The notes beneath the pieces are model-generated. The model was not told where the DNA came from. It made no database searches and saw nothing but the letters and a program-made list of their open reading frames with translations. This document shows, in pieces, positions 20,494 through 29,913 of a DNA stretch of 64,000 nt. A program made the position numbers and the translations under genes. Each line of letters starts with the position of its first letter. The stretch's first letter is position 1. The stretch is from Pseudomonas grandcourensis (GTDB taxonomy: Bacteria; Pseudomonadota; Gammaproteobacteria; Pseudomonadales; Pseudomonadaceae), in assembly GCF_039909015.1 (NCBI RefSeq), contig NZ_CP150919.1, positions 62,001-126,000 of the forward strand, read 5' to 3'.

Positions 20494-20895
20494 TCAGAGT
20501 GCTTCTTCAGCCTCACCGGGCAAGTGTTCGTCCAGATGCAGCCACGGCAAGCGGCTGTCAGTCCAGATGTGCCGCTCGGCCGGTGCTTGCTCGGGATGGT
20601 CGAGGGTGGCAATGGTCAGGTCGATGCTTTCCGGGCTCAGGTGCGTCACCAGCGCCAGTTGCGCCCCACAGTGGCCGCAGAAATATCGCACGCAGGTGGA
20701 TGAAGAATCGTACCGCGACGGCGTCCCGGCCAGCCATTGAAAGGCTGATGCCGGCACGGTGATCCAGGTGGTCACGGTGCCGCCGCTGACCCGTCGGCAA
20801 ATCGAACAATGGCAGTGGGCGATATCGTGCAGCGGCCCGCTGAATTGATAGCGCAGTTGCCCGCAATGGCAGCCGCCGGTGTGAAGTTCGCCCAT
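20494..20895 (-). CDS. GFA-domain (Mss4-like) zinc protein
   Basis: The 133-residue protein has the GFA (glutathione-dependent formaldehyde-activating enzyme-like) zinc-ligand pattern: C9-H-C11, C28-H-C30-SI-C33 and C73-GH-C76. Start ATG at 20893-20895 is preceded by GGAGG at seven bases on the minus strand, better than the in-frame TTG two codons earlier. Most GFA-fold proteins have no proven formaldehyde function, so I claim only the fold and the metal site. Confidence 0.85.
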   Translation of the reverse strand: MGELHTGGCHCGQLRYQFSGPLHDIAHCHCSICRRVSGGTVTTWITVPASAFQWLAGTPSRYDSSSTCVRYFCGHCGAQLALVTHLSPESIDLTIATLDHPEQAPAERHIWTDSRLPWLHLDEHLPGEAEEAL

Positions 20896-21074
20896 GTTCA
20901 ACCTCCCGCCCTGTGTTCAATGACTTGAAATCCAATCCGACGATCGGTTGCACATCCGGTCCTTGCTTTCATTGGCGAAAGCTGGCTGAAAGCTTCCCCG
21001 ATTAGGATCGCCCCCACTACCGGCAACAGACCGGTTGGCCAATGCCAGCGTTTTATCGCTCGCACAGCCCATTT

Positions 21075-21085
21075 AACAACAACAA
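21075..21085 (+). promoter_or_regulatory. candidate Hfq/Crc catabolite-activity motif
   Basis: AACAACAACAA fits the AAnAAnAA pattern bound by Hfq with Crc in pseudomonads. It ends on the first base of the ATG of a 26-codon ORF, so repression would act on that leader and perhaps on the citrate transporter downstream. This is a consensus match only. Confidence 0.4.
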
Positions 21086-21165
21086 TGGTGATTCTGATGT
21101 CCTCTTCTATCCGCCGCTTCGCTGCAACTCCACCCGTACGTCTCGTGCCTCCCGTTCTGCGCTGA
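21085..21165 (+). CDS. possible 26-codon leader ORF upstream of the CitMHS gene
   Basis: An ATG at 21085 opens a 26-residue frame ending TGA at 21163-21165, 50 bases before the CitMHS start. The peptide is Ser/Arg-rich and has two Pro-Pro pairs (ATPPVRLVPPVLR at its C-terminal end), a kind of sequence that slows ribosomes. There is no clear Shine-Dalgarno. An in-frame ATG four codons in is an alternative start. Translation is unproven. Confidence 0.3.
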   Translation: MVILMSSSIRRFAATPPVRLVPPVLR

Positions 21166-21215
21166 TCCTGCCCGATCCGCCCATTCCCTAGCCGCGCTAC
21201 GCCTGGAGTATTCCC

Positions 21216-22523
21216 ATGCTGACTTTCCTTGGCTTCGCCATGGTCATCACGTTCATGTTCCTGATCATGACCAAGCGCCTGTCCGCGCTGATCGCCCTGA
21301 TCATCATTCCAATCATCTTTGCCCTGTTCGGCGGTTTTTCGCCGAAGATCGGCCCGATGATGCTCGAGGGCATCACCAAGCTTGCGCCGACCGGCGTGAT
21401 GCTGATGTTCGCTATTTTGTACTTCGCCCTGATGATCGACTCCGGCCTGTTCGACCCGGCCGTGCGCAAGATCCTCAAACTGGTCAAGGGCGACCCGCTG
21501 AAGGTTTCGGTCGGCACCGCCGTTCTGGCGCTCGTTGTCTCCCTCGATGGAGACGGCGCGACCACTTATATGATCTGCGTGGCCGCCATGCTGCCGCTCT
21601 ACAGCCGTATCGGCATGAGCCCGCGGATCATGGCCGGCCTGATCATCCTCGCCGGTGGCGTGATGAACATGACCCCATGGGGTGGCCCGACCGCTCGCGC
21701 GGCCAGTGCGTTGCATGTGGACCCGTCCGACATCTTCGTACCGATGATTCCTGCGATGCTGGCCGGTGTGGTGGCGATCCTGGTCATCGCCTACTTCTAC
21801 GGCAAGCGTGAACGTGCTCGCCTGGGTGAACTGCACCTGGTGGGCGATGAAATCGACCACAGCGAAATCAGCGTTTCGCAGTTCCCGGATGCCCGTCGTC
21901 CGAAGCTGATCTGGTTCAACGGCGCCCTGACCCTGGCCCTGATGGGCACCCTGATCGCCGGCCTGCTGCCTTTGCCGGTGCTGTTCATGGTGGCGTTCAG
22001 TATCGCCATGATCGTCAACTATCCTTGCCTGCAACAGCAGAAGGATCGCGTCGCGGCCCACGCCGGTAGCGTGCTGGCGGTGGTCGGGTTGATCTTTGCG
22101 GCCGGTATCTTCACCGGTATCCTGACCGGCACCGGGATGGTCGACGCCATGTCGAAAAGCCTGTTGGCGGTGATTCCTGACTTCCTCGGCCCCTACCTGG
22201 CGGTGATCACGGCACTGGTAAGCATGCCGTTCACTTTCTTCATGTCGAACGATGCATTTTATTACGGCGTGTTACCGGTTCTTGCCGAAGCCGCCAGCCA
22301 TTACGGTATAACCGCAGTGGAAATGGCACGTGCCTCGATCGTCGGTCAGCCCGTCCACCTGTTGAGCCCGCTGGTTCCATCGACCTACCTGTTGGTGGCC
22401 CTGGCCGGCATCGATTTCGGTGACCACCAGCGCTTCACCCTGAAGTGGGCAGTGCTGGTTTGTATCTGCATACTGATTGCTGCACTGCTGTTGGGGACTT
22501 TCCCGGTGTTCAGCACTCTATAA
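21216..22523 (+). CDS. CitMHS-family citrate-metal:proton symporter
   Basis: The 435-residue inner-membrane protein belongs to the CitMHS (citrate-Mg2+ or Ca2+:H+ symporter) family, with about 11-12 hydrophobic segments and family stretches such as VVSLDGDGATTYMICVAAML (about residues 107-126), MNMTPWGGPTARAA and FFMSNDAFYYGVLPVLAE. It probably imports metal-complexed citrate. Which divalent ion it prefers is not readable. ATG at 21216 follows CTGGAGTA. Confidence 0.92.
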   Translation: MLTFLGFAMVITFMFLIMTKRLSALIALIIIPIIFALFGGFSPKIGPMMLEGITKLAPTGVMLMFAILYFALMIDSGLFDPAVRKILKLVKGDPLKVSVGTAVLALVVSLDGDGATTYMICVAAMLPLYSRIGMSPRIMAGLIILAGGVMNMTPWGGPTARAASALHVDPSDIFVPMIPAMLAGVVAILVIAYFYGKRERARLGELHLVGDEIDHSEISVSQFPDARRPKLIWFNGALTLALMGTLIAGLLPLPVLFMVAFSIAMIVNYPCLQQQKDRVAAHAGSVLAVVGLIFAAGIFTGILTGTGMVDAMSKSLLAVIPDFLGPYLAVITALVSMPFTFFMSNDAFYYGVLPVLAEAASHYGITAVEMARASIVGQPVHLLSPLVPSTYLLVALAGIDFGDHQRFTLKWAVLVCICILIAALLLGTFPVFSTL

Positions 22524-22608
22524 GCCCAAGACTCACCACTTCGGGTCCAGGCTTCGCTGTTTGAAGCCCGGGCCCGTTGTGGTTTAACAATCGCTCAAAG
22601 GAATACAC

Positions 22609-23376
22609 ATGGAATGGCTGACCAACCCTGAAATCTGGGTTGCCTTCTTCACCCTGACCGCCCTGGAAATCGTCCTGGGTATCGATAACATCATCATGAT
22701 TTCGATCCTGGTCAGCCGCATGCCCAAACACATGCAGGCACGCACCCGGATTTTCGGTCTGGCGCTGGCCATGGTCACGCGAATCCTGCTTCTGCTGTCG
22801 ATCACCTGGGTCATGCGCCTGACGGCGGACCTGTTCGTAGTATTTGGCCAGGGTATTTCCGGACGCGACCTGATCCTGTTCTTCGGTGGTCTGTTCCTGC
22901 TGTGGAAAAGCTCGCAAGAGATGTACCACGCGCTGGAAGGTGAAGATGAAAGCAACGACGAACCTTCGGGCAAAGGCGGCAACTTCCTCTACACCATCGT
23001 CCAGATCGCGATCATCGACATCGTGTTCTCCCTGGACTCGGTAATCACCGCGGTCGGCATGGTCTCCCACGTACCGGTCATGGTCGCGGCGATCATCGTG
23101 GCTGTGCTGGTGATGATGTGGGCATCCGGCACCATCAGTGAGTTCATCGACAAGCACCCATCGCTGAAAATGCTGGCGCTGTCCTTCCTGTTGATCGTCG
23201 GTACGGTGCTGATTGCCGAATCCCTGGACGTGCACGTGCCAAAAGGTTACGTCTACTTCGCCATGGCGTTCTCGCTGGCGGTGGAAGCGATCAACATCAA
23301 GATGCGCACTGCCATCGCGAAAAAGAAGAAACAGCAGGATCCGGTAAAGCTGCGCAAGGATATTCCGGGCCAGTAA
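22609..23376 (+). CDS. TerC-family integral membrane protein
   Basis: The 255-residue protein has about seven transmembrane segments and the TerC signature acidic positions within membranes: ALEIVLGIDNIIMISIL at about residues 18-34 and DIVFSLDSVITAVGM at about 137-151. Family members (TerC/Alx/YceF-like) are linked to metal ion, mainly Mn2+, homeostasis or export. Tellurite resistance is not implied without other ter genes. ATG at 22609 follows AAAGGA. It is 85 bases after the CitMHS gene and is followed by a REPIN. Confidence 0.9.
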   Translation: MEWLTNPEIWVAFFTLTALEIVLGIDNIIMISILVSRMPKHMQARTRIFGLALAMVTRILLLLSITWVMRLTADLFVVFGQGISGRDLILFFGGLFLLWKSSQEMYHALEGEDESNDEPSGKGGNFLYTIVQIAIIDIVFSLDSVITAVGMVSHVPVMVAAIIVAVLVMMWASGTISEFIDKHPSLKMLALSFLLIVGTVLIAESLDVHVPKGYVYFAMAFSLAVEAINIKMRTAIAKKKKQQDPVKLRKDIPGQ

Positions 23377-23402
23377 CCCGGTAGCGGTAAGTACGCAAAA
23401 CC

Positions 23403-23492
23403 TGTGGGAGCGAGCTTGCTCGCGATAGCGGTCTGTCAATCAACATCCATGTTGAACCTGATGGCCTCATCGCGAGCAAGCTCGCTCCCACA
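23403..23492. repeat. REPIN element, GTGGGAGCGAGC type
   Basis: Perfect 24-base inverted arms (23403-23426 and 23469-23492) lie downstream of the TerC gene. This is the commonest REP type in the window. Related copies are at 31490, 40848, 44734, 50510 and 57203. Confidence 0.88.
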
Positions 23493-23657
23493 TTGTTTTG
23501 TGGTGTCCGCTCATGACAGTTTTGTTTCAATCCCTTCTTTGGCTATGCGATGCTGGCGCGCAGACCGTTAGCCAACTACAGCTTAAGTACAGAACGTAGA
23601 ACGTCGCGCGGTACCGTCAACTTGCTCCTTTGGGGCGCTACACCACAGGGGGTCTTT

Positions 23658-25316
23658 ATGCTCACCCTGCTCAATTTGCTTTCTGCCGTGGCCCTGCTGA
23701 TCTGGGGCACGCACATCGTCCGAACCGGCATCCTGCGGGTCTACGGCACCAACTTGCGCCATGTCATTAGCCATAACATGTCCAACCGCTGGCTGGCTTT
23801 CGGCTCCGGGATCGCCGTGACGGCGATGGTCCAGAGCAGCAACGCCACCGCCATGCTGGTCACTTCCTTTGTCGGCCAGGGCCTGATGGCGCTTACACCG
23901 GCGTTGATCACCATGCTCGGTGCCGATGTCGGTACGGCCCTGATGGCGCGGGTGCTGACGTTCGATCTGTCGTGGCTGTCGCCCCTGCTGATTTTTGCCG
24001 GAGTGATTTTCTTTCTGTCGCGCAAGCAGACCCGACTCGGGCAGATGGGCCGTGTCGCCATTGGCTTGGGGTTGATCATTCTGGCGCTGCAACTGATTGT
24101 CGAAGCCGCGCACCCGATTACCCATGCCAAAGGGGTGAAGGTGATTTTCGCCTCGCTCACCGGCGACCTCCTGCTCGACGCCCTGGTCGGTGCGCTGTTC
24201 GCGATGGTGTCCTATTCCAGCCTGGCCGCTGTATTGCTCACCGCGACCCTGGCGGGCGCCAACGTGATCAGCCTGCCGGTGGCCATCGGGCTGGTGATCG
24301 GCGCCAATATCGGCAGCGGCATCCTCGCCTTCCTCAGCACCAGCATGCAGAACGCCGCCGGGCGCCAAGTGGCGCTGGGCAGCCTGCTGTACAAACTGAT
24401 TGGTCTTTTATTGATCATTCCGGTGCTCGATCCGCTGGTGCACTGGCTCGACGGCCTGGATTTCAGCCCTCAGGAAATGGTCATTGGCTTTCACCTGCTC
24501 TACAACACCGCGCGTTGCCTGATCCTGCTGCCCAGCGTCGGGCCGATGGCCAGGTTTTGTGCCTGGGTGCTGCCGGAGCGTCCGCTGGCAAACGGTACGG
24601 CCAAGCCCCGGCACCTTGACCCCACGGCGTTGGTCACCCCCGGTTTGGCGCTGGCCAACTCGGCCCGGGAAACCCTGCGCATGGGCGACCTGATCGACAA
24701 CATGCTCGAAGCCATGCTCGACGTGTTGCACGGCAAGCAAACCGCCGTCACCCAGGAAATGCGCCGCCTCACCGACGATGTCGAAGCGCTCTACAGTGCG
24801 ATCAAGTTGTATCTGGCGCAAATGCCCCGGGAAGATCTCAGTGATCAGGACAGCCGGCGCTGGGCGGAAATCATCGAACTGGCGATCAACCTGAAACTGG
24901 CCAGCGACTTGATCGAACGCATGTTGCGCAAGGTCCAGCAGCAGAAAACCTCACAGCGCCGGTCGTTTTCCGAAGTCGGGCTGGACGAATTGACCGGGCT
25001 GCAAACCCAGTTGATCTCCAACCTGCGGCTCGGGATGTCGGTGTTTCTCAGCGGCGACCCGGAAAGTGCCCGTCAATTGGTGCGTGAAAAACGTCGTTTC
25101 CGCGCACAGGAACGGCGCCTGGCCCACGCTCATGTCAGCCGCTTGCAACTTAAAATCGTGCAAAGTATCGAAACCAGTTCGTTGCACCTGGAGCTGATCG
25201 CCGACATGAAGCGTCTCAATTCGCTGTTTTGCAGCAGTGCCTACGTGGTGCTGGAAACATCGGACACAGGTGCGTTGGTGGTCGATGATTTGAGCGACAT
25301 CACTCATTCACCCTGA
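23658..25316 (+). CDS. Na/Pi cotransporter family protein with PhoU-like tail
   Basis: The 552-residue product has the duplicated Na_Pi_cotrans domain, each copy with a QSS/SYSS-type motif (TAMVQSSNATAMLVTSFVGQG at about residues 53-73 and AMVSYSSLAAVLL in the second copy), then a cytoplasmic PhoU-like helical region (about 350-550). Members (NptA/YjbB-like) export or import phosphate. I took the ATG at 23658 after CAGGGGG because upstream in-frame sequence lacks family character. Direction of transport is not determinable. Confidence 0.88.
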   Translation: MLTLLNLLSAVALLIWGTHIVRTGILRVYGTNLRHVISHNMSNRWLAFGSGIAVTAMVQSSNATAMLVTSFVGQGLMALTPALITMLGADVGTALMARVLTFDLSWLSPLLIFAGVIFFLSRKQTRLGQMGRVAIGLGLIILALQLIVEAAHPITHAKGVKVIFASLTGDLLLDALVGALFAMVSYSSLAAVLLTATLAGANVISLPVAIGLVIGANIGSGILAFLSTSMQNAAGRQVALGSLLYKLIGLLLIIPVLDPLVHWLDGLDFSPQEMVIGFHLLYNTARCLILLPSVGPMARFCAWVLPERPLANGTAKPRHLDPTALVTPGLALANSARETLRMGDLIDNMLEAMLDVLHGKQTAVTQEMRRLTDDVEALYSAIKLYLAQMPREDLSDQDSRRWAEIIELAINLKLASDLIERMLRKVQQQKTSQRRSFSEVGLDELTGLQTQLISNLRLGMSVFLSGDPESARQLVREKRRFRAQERRLAHAHVSRLQLKIVQSIETSSLHLELIADMKRLNSLFCSSAYVVLETSDTGALVVDDLSDITHSP

Positions 25317-25371
25317 ACGTCCACAGTTGCCTGAAGTCTGTTGAACTTACGCTAGCCGTACGGAAGCCGTT

Positions 25372-26748
25372 ATGCGTTGTCTGTTGTTCGTCTGCCTGTT
25401 GCTTGGTTCATTCCCGTCATTCGCCCTGGATCGCTTCCAGGTCGAGGGCTATACCCTGCGCAACGGTTTGCAGTTACTGCTCAAGCCTGTCACTGACCGC
25501 GGGCACGTGGCGATCCGGCTGGTGGTCGGCGTTGGTCTGGACGATTTCAAGTGCGAAGAAAAGGAGCTGCCGCATCTGCTGGAACACCTGTTGTTCAGCG
25601 GTATCGACGCCAGTGGCGAAGGCGGCCTGGAAGAACGCATGCAGGCTCTGGGCGGTGAGTGGAACGCGTTCACTAGTAACGCCGATACGACTTTCGTCAT
25701 CGAAGCCCCGGCGAAAAACCAGCGCAAGGTGCTCGACCTGCTGCTGGCGTTGCTGACCCAGACCCGTTTCGACGACAACGCCATCAACGCGGCCAAGCAA
25801 GTGGTCGAGCGTGAAGACGGCGGCCACTATTCGCACCTGCAACGCTGGCTTGATCGTCAGGACCTCGGCCACACGGCCAGCAACCAACTGGCCGTGGAAC
25901 TGGGTCTCAAATGCCCGGAGCGTGCGCAAGTCGATGACCTGACCCGTGAACAACTGGAGCAGGTGCGCAAGGACTGGTATGCGCCGAACAATATGACCTT
26001 GATCGTGGTCGGAGACCTCGACAAGTTGCTGCCGGCCTATCTGGAGCGGGCGTATGGCGCACTGGAAGCGATCACCCCTGGCGAGCATCCGCCGCTGCCG
26101 CAAATCCAGGCCAGCGCCGCCCATGAGCGCACCTTGACCCACGGTCTGGTCGGCAACGGCGCCAAGTTGCACTGGCTGGTACCGGAGCCGGTCCTGGAGG
26201 ATGGGCACGACGAAACCTTCGATTTGCTCAAGGACTATCTGGATTGGGCGCTCTATCGCCAGTTACGCCTGGCTCACGGTTTGTCCTACGGCCCGTGGGC
26301 GGAACGCGAGGTGTTCGGCGGCGTAGGTTTCATGAGCCTCAATGCCGACCTTGAACGCGACGACGTGGCCGATGCCGAACAAGTACTTGAGGACCTGAAG
26401 GCCGGACTGCTCAAGGACGGCCTCAATGCCGATACCTTCAACCGCCTCAAGCAGGCCGCAATTGCCCGCCAGGCCTGGGCCGTACAAGGCAACAGCGCGT
26501 TGGCCGACTACTACTGGAGCGCCATCGGCGACTACGAGGACGGTCGTTTCACCAACCCGACCCGGGAGCTGCAAGGGGTGACCCTGGAAGAAGCGAACAA
26601 GGCCGTGCGTGAATTGCTCCTGCAACCGGGGTATTTGCGGATCGAGAAGGCGTTGTTCAGCTATGACCAGTTGATGTGGCTGGTGGTCGGGGGAGCGGGC
26701 TTGATCGTGTTGATGCTGGTGGGCTGGCGTTTGCATCGCAAGAAGTAA
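25372..26748 (+). CDS. M16-family zinc metallopeptidase, membrane-anchored
   Basis: The 458-residue protein has a signal peptide (MRCLLFVCLLLGSFPSFA), an inverted zinc motif H68-L-L-E71-H72 with the downstream Glu in VVEREDGG, a second M16 half domain, and a single C-terminal transmembrane helix (about 432-452) ending in basic residues. So it is a periplasmic M16 peptidase tethered to the inner membrane. In the pitrilysin family a second, inactive half or partner subunit is common. No partner gene adjoins it. Substrates are unknown. Confidence 0.87.
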   Translation: MRCLLFVCLLLGSFPSFALDRFQVEGYTLRNGLQLLLKPVTDRGHVAIRLVVGVGLDDFKCEEKELPHLLEHLLFSGIDASGEGGLEERMQALGGEWNAFTSNADTTFVIEAPAKNQRKVLDLLLALLTQTRFDDNAINAAKQVVEREDGGHYSHLQRWLDRQDLGHTASNQLAVELGLKCPERAQVDDLTREQLEQVRKDWYAPNNMTLIVVGDLDKLLPAYLERAYGALEAITPGEHPPLPQIQASAAHERTLTHGLVGNGAKLHWLVPEPVLEDGHDETFDLLKDYLDWALYRQLRLAHGLSYGPWAEREVFGGVGFMSLNADLERDDVADAEQVLEDLKAGLLKDGLNADTFNRLKQAAIARQAWAVQGNSALADYYWSAIGDYEDGRFTNPTRELQGVTLEEANKAVRELLLQPGYLRIEKALFSYDQLMWLVVGGAGLIVLMLVGWRLHRKK

Positions 26749-26881
26749 CCATTCCATGTGACAACGGACTGAGAGGCCTTGCCGGTTCCCTGTGGTGTTA
26801 CTGACCGCGAACCCTCGCCACAGCGCCGCACCAGCGGTACCCTGTCGAGGTTTTTTCCTACGACGACTGTGAAACCGCCGA

Positions 26882-27910
26882 ATGCAAAACCTGACCCTTT
26901 TCGTACAGCGCATCCTCGAATTGATGAAGCGCTACCCTGGGGTCATTGCGCTCTGTGGTTTCATCTCCGGGGTGGGCAGTTTCATTCTGGTCGATCGCCA
27001 ACAAGGCCTGGCGAGCTGGATCACCACCATCATGCTGATCAGCTGGATCTGGCTGATGCTGGAAAACAGCCTGACCAAGCTGTTCACGCGCATCTTCAAG
27101 CGAGAAATCCCGGAGCCGTTGCTGCGTTACGCAACGCAGATGATCCATCAGGAAAGCCTGTTCTTTGTCCTGCCGTTCTTTTTCATCACCACGACGTGGA
27201 ACAGCGGCCAGCTGGTTTTCACCGGGCTGCTGGGCGTCGCGGCGCTGATTTCGATCATCGACCCGCTTTACTACAAGTGGCTGGCTCCCCGACGCTGGGC
27301 GTTTCTGGCCCTGCACACCCTGACCCTGTTCGCCGCGCTGCTCACCGCGCTGCCGGTGATCATGCACCTGACCACCGCGCAAAGTTTCAAATGGGCACTG
27401 GGTATCTCGGTGCTGTTGTCGTTCCCGAGCCTGGCGTCGATCTTCCCGATACGTACCCTGCGCAGTGCGCTGGCGATCTTGAGTATCACCCTGGGCATCG
27501 GCGCCGTTGGCTGGGCGCTGCGCTCTTGGGTGCCGCCGGCGACGCTGTGGATGACCGATGTGGCCATCAGCACGCAGATGCAAGACCGCACGCCGGGTGC
27601 CAGCCTCGACGAAGTCAGCGCCGAGCAGATTCGCAATGGCGGGCTTTACGCGTACACCGCGATCAACGCTCCACGTGGCCTGGACGAACGGATTTATCAC
27701 GTCTGGCAGTTCAACGGTAAAGAGGTCGACCGCATCCCCCTGGATATTCGTGGCGGGCGCAAAGAAGGTTACCGGGCCTGGACCCACAAGCAGAACTTCC
27801 CGGGCAATCCGGCCGGCAAATGGCAGGTTCGGGTGCTGACCGAAGATGGCCAGGTCATCGGCGTGCTGCGTTTCGAAGTCACGGACAGCACAGCGATCAA
27901 AGAAAAGTAG
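26882..27910 (+). CDS. membrane protein with DUF5924 and DUF2914 domains
   Basis: The 342-residue protein has about six hydrophobic segments in residues 20-220, then a soluble C-terminal domain (about 235-335) of the DUF2914 type, with YHVWQFNGKEVDRIPLDIRGGR and the GKWQVRVLTEDGQVIG segment typical of that fold. The function of either domain is not established. It stands alone between the M16 peptidase and the Mla-like operon, in the same orientation. Confidence 0.8.
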   Translation: MQNLTLFVQRILELMKRYPGVIALCGFISGVGSFILVDRQQGLASWITTIMLISWIWLMLENSLTKLFTRIFKREIPEPLLRYATQMIHQESLFFVLPFFFITTTWNSGQLVFTGLLGVAALISIIDPLYYKWLAPRRWAFLALHTLTLFAALLTALPVIMHLTTAQSFKWALGISVLLSFPSLASIFPIRTLRSALAILSITLGIGAVGWALRSWVPPATLWMTDVAISTQMQDRTPGASLDEVSAEQIRNGGLYAYTAINAPRGLDERIYHVWQFNGKEVDRIPLDIRGGRKEGYRAWTHKQNFPGNPAGKWQVRVLTEDGQVIGVLRFEVTDSTAIKEK

Positions 27911-27963
27911 TCCGGTTCGTGCTATTACGTAGGCTGCGTAATCACTGAACAAGCACGGAGCTT

Positions 27964-29112
27964 ATGATCAGCAGCACGATGGCCGGCAACGCCCGATTGG
28001 ACACGTCGATTACCCCTGCGCGGTTGCGGGTGACGGGCGACTGGACGCTTGCCCATTACGCAGACCTCAAGCTGTTGAGCGAAAAGCTCCACGGCCAGTA
28101 CGACGCCAACACCCCTATCGACCTCAATGGTCTCGGCGCCCTCGACACCGCCGGCGCCTCGCTGTTGGTCGAGCTGCTCGGCTCCGAGCGCCTCGGCCGT
28201 TCCGCCGAACATCCTGATTGCACGCTCTCCGCCGCCGATCGGGCGTTGCTGCAAACCGTCTACTGCTCGTTGACCGATTTCTGCGTACCGATCAAGGAAC
28301 CGGAAGTCAGCGTTTCCATTCAGTTACTGACCCGCATTGGCCGCGCGGTGGACACCGTCTGGCAGGACACCCTGCAGCTGCTGGGTTTTGTCGGTCTGAT
28401 CATCGAAACCATCGTCCGCGGTTTGTTTCGTCCCAAGCGCTGGCGCGTCACGCCGATGATCGCCCATATCGAACAGACCGGTCTCGACGCCGCCCCCATC
28501 GTTGCGTTGCTGACTTTTCTGGTGGGCGCCGTGGTGGCGTTTCTCGGGTCGACGGTGCTGGCCACTTTCGGCGCCACCGTTTTCACCGTGGACCTGGTGG
28601 GGTTTGCCTTCCTGCGCGAGTTCGGTGTGTTGCTGACCGCGATCCTGATGGCCGGGCGCACCGCCAGTGCGTTCACGGCGCAAATCGGTTCGATGAAGGC
28701 CAACGAGGAAATCGACGCCATCCGCACCTTGGGCCTCGATCCCGTGGAGTTGCTGGTGGTGCCGCGGGTCCTGGCGTTGCTGATCGCCCTGCCGATGCTG
28801 ACCTTCCTGGCGATGGTGTCGGGGATTATCGGCGGTGCCGTGGTCTGCGCGGTGGCGCTGGATATCTCGCCGGCGATGTTCCTGTCGCTGCTGCAAACGG
28901 ACATCGGCGTTCAGCACTTTCTGGTGGGGATCGTCAAAGCGCCGGTCTTCGCCTTCCTCATTGCCGCGATTGGTTGCCTCGAAGGCTTCAAGGTCAGCGG
29001 CAGCGCTGAGTCGGTGGGTGCCCACACCACATCGAGCGTGGTGCAGTCGATTTTCGTAGTGATCGTGATGGATGCGATAGCCGCGATGTTTTTCATGGAG
29101 ATGGGTTGGTGA
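27964..29112 (+). CDS. Mla-type ABC permease with N-terminal STAS (MlaB-like) domain
   Basis: The 382-residue product fuses a STAS-like domain (about residues 15-100, with LNGLGALDTAGASLLVELL as its conserved loop/helix) to a MlaE/YrbE permease domain (about 130-380). The permease shows the EFGVLLTAILMAGRTASAFTAQIGSMKANEEIDAIRTLGLDP signature region at about 219-260. In E. coli these are two proteins (MlaB and MlaE). It is the first gene of a four-gene operon for MCE-type lipid transport. The stop overlaps the next gene's GTG start. Confidence 0.92.
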   Translation: MISSTMAGNARLDTSITPARLRVTGDWTLAHYADLKLLSEKLHGQYDANTPIDLNGLGALDTAGASLLVELLGSERLGRSAEHPDCTLSAADRALLQTVYCSLTDFCVPIKEPEVSVSIQLLTRIGRAVDTVWQDTLQLLGFVGLIIETIVRGLFRPKRWRVTPMIAHIEQTGLDAAPIVALLTFLVGAVVAFLGSTVLATFGATVFTVDLVGFAFLREFGVLLTAILMAGRTASAFTAQIGSMKANEEIDAIRTLGLDPVELLVVPRVLALLIALPMLTFLAMVSGIIGGAVVCAVALDISPAMFLSLLQTDIGVQHFLVGIVKAPVFAFLIAAIGCLEGFKVSGSAESVGAHTTSSVVQSIFVVIVMDAIAAMFFMEMGW

Positions 29113-29912
29113 GTCGTGTCCCCCGAGCGCCCTCCGAGGCGGTAATTGAAGTCCGTGGGCTGTGCAACCGCTTTGGCCGCCAGAGCGTGCACGAGAACCT
29201 CGACCTGGACTTGTACAAAGGCGAGATCCTCGCCGTGGTCGGCGGCTCCGGCAGCGGCAAATCGGTGCTGCTGCGCAGCATTGTCGGGTTGCGCCAGCCC
29301 AGTGAAGGCGTGGTGAAAGTCTTCGGGAAAAACCTGCCGACCTTGTCCGAGCATGAGCGTTCGCTGGTGGAACGCCGCTTTGGTGTGCTGTTCCAGAAAG
29401 GCGCGCTGTTCTCTTCGCTGACGGTGACCGAGAACGTCGCCCTGCCGCTGATCGAACACGCCGGCTTGAGCCGTAACGACGCCGAGCACCTGGCGGCGGT
29501 GAAAATGGCCCTTGCCGGGTTGCCGCTGTCGGCGGCGGAGAAATACCCCTCGTCGCTGTCCGGCGGCATGATCAAGCGGGCCGCGCTGGCCCGGGCGTTG
29601 GCGCTGGACCCGGACATACTGTTTCTCGACGAGCCCACCGCTGGTCTCGACCCGATCGGTGCCGCCGCGTTCGACCAATTGATCCTGACCCTGCGCGATG
29701 CCCTGGGCCTGAGTGTCTTTCTGGTGACCCACGACCTCGACACGCTCTACACCATCACCGACCGGGTGGCGGTGCTGGCGCAGAAAAAAGTGCTGGTGGC
29801 GGACGCCATCGACAAGGTGTCGGAAACCAACGATGCGTGGATTCACGAATACTTCCATGGCCCTCGAGGCCGCGCGGCATTGACGGCCGCCCAACAGCTC
29901 AAAGAGGTCTGA
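29109..29912 (+). CDS. Mla-type ABC transporter ATP-binding protein
   Basis: This 267-residue ATPase of the MlaF type has Walker A GGSGSGKSVLL, the signature SLSGGMIKRAALARALA and Walker B ILFLDEPTAGLDP followed by the switch His in VTHD. I took the GTG at 29109, which overlaps the permease TGA (GTGA), rather than a TTG one codon upstream. It energises the STAS-MlaE permease and the MCE protein that follow in the operon. Confidence 0.93.
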   Translation: MSRVPRAPSEAVIEVRGLCNRFGRQSVHENLDLDLYKGEILAVVGGSGSGKSVLLRSIVGLRQPSEGVVKVFGKNLPTLSEHERSLVERRFGVLFQKGALFSSLTVTENVALPLIEHAGLSRNDAEHLAAVKMALAGLPLSAAEKYPSSLSGGMIKRAALARALALDPDILFLDEPTAGLDPIGAAAFDQLILTLRDALGLSVFLVTHDLDTLYTITDRVAVLAQKKVLVADAIDKVSETNDAWIHEYFHGPRGRAALTAAQQLKEV

Positions 29913-29913
29913 C

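Larger units (their letters stand above)
20896..21215. other. 320-base spacer upstream of the CitMHS gene
   Basis: The spacer separates the divergent GFA and CitMHS genes. It holds an A-rich AACAACAACAA stretch and a short ORF (listed separately). I see no tRNA, REP or strong terminator hairpin in it. Confidence 0.6.

Noticed and set aside
22609..23376. Tellurite resistance determinant
   Set aside because: TerC-family membership alone does not imply tellurite resistance, and no terA, terB, terD or terE gene is present.
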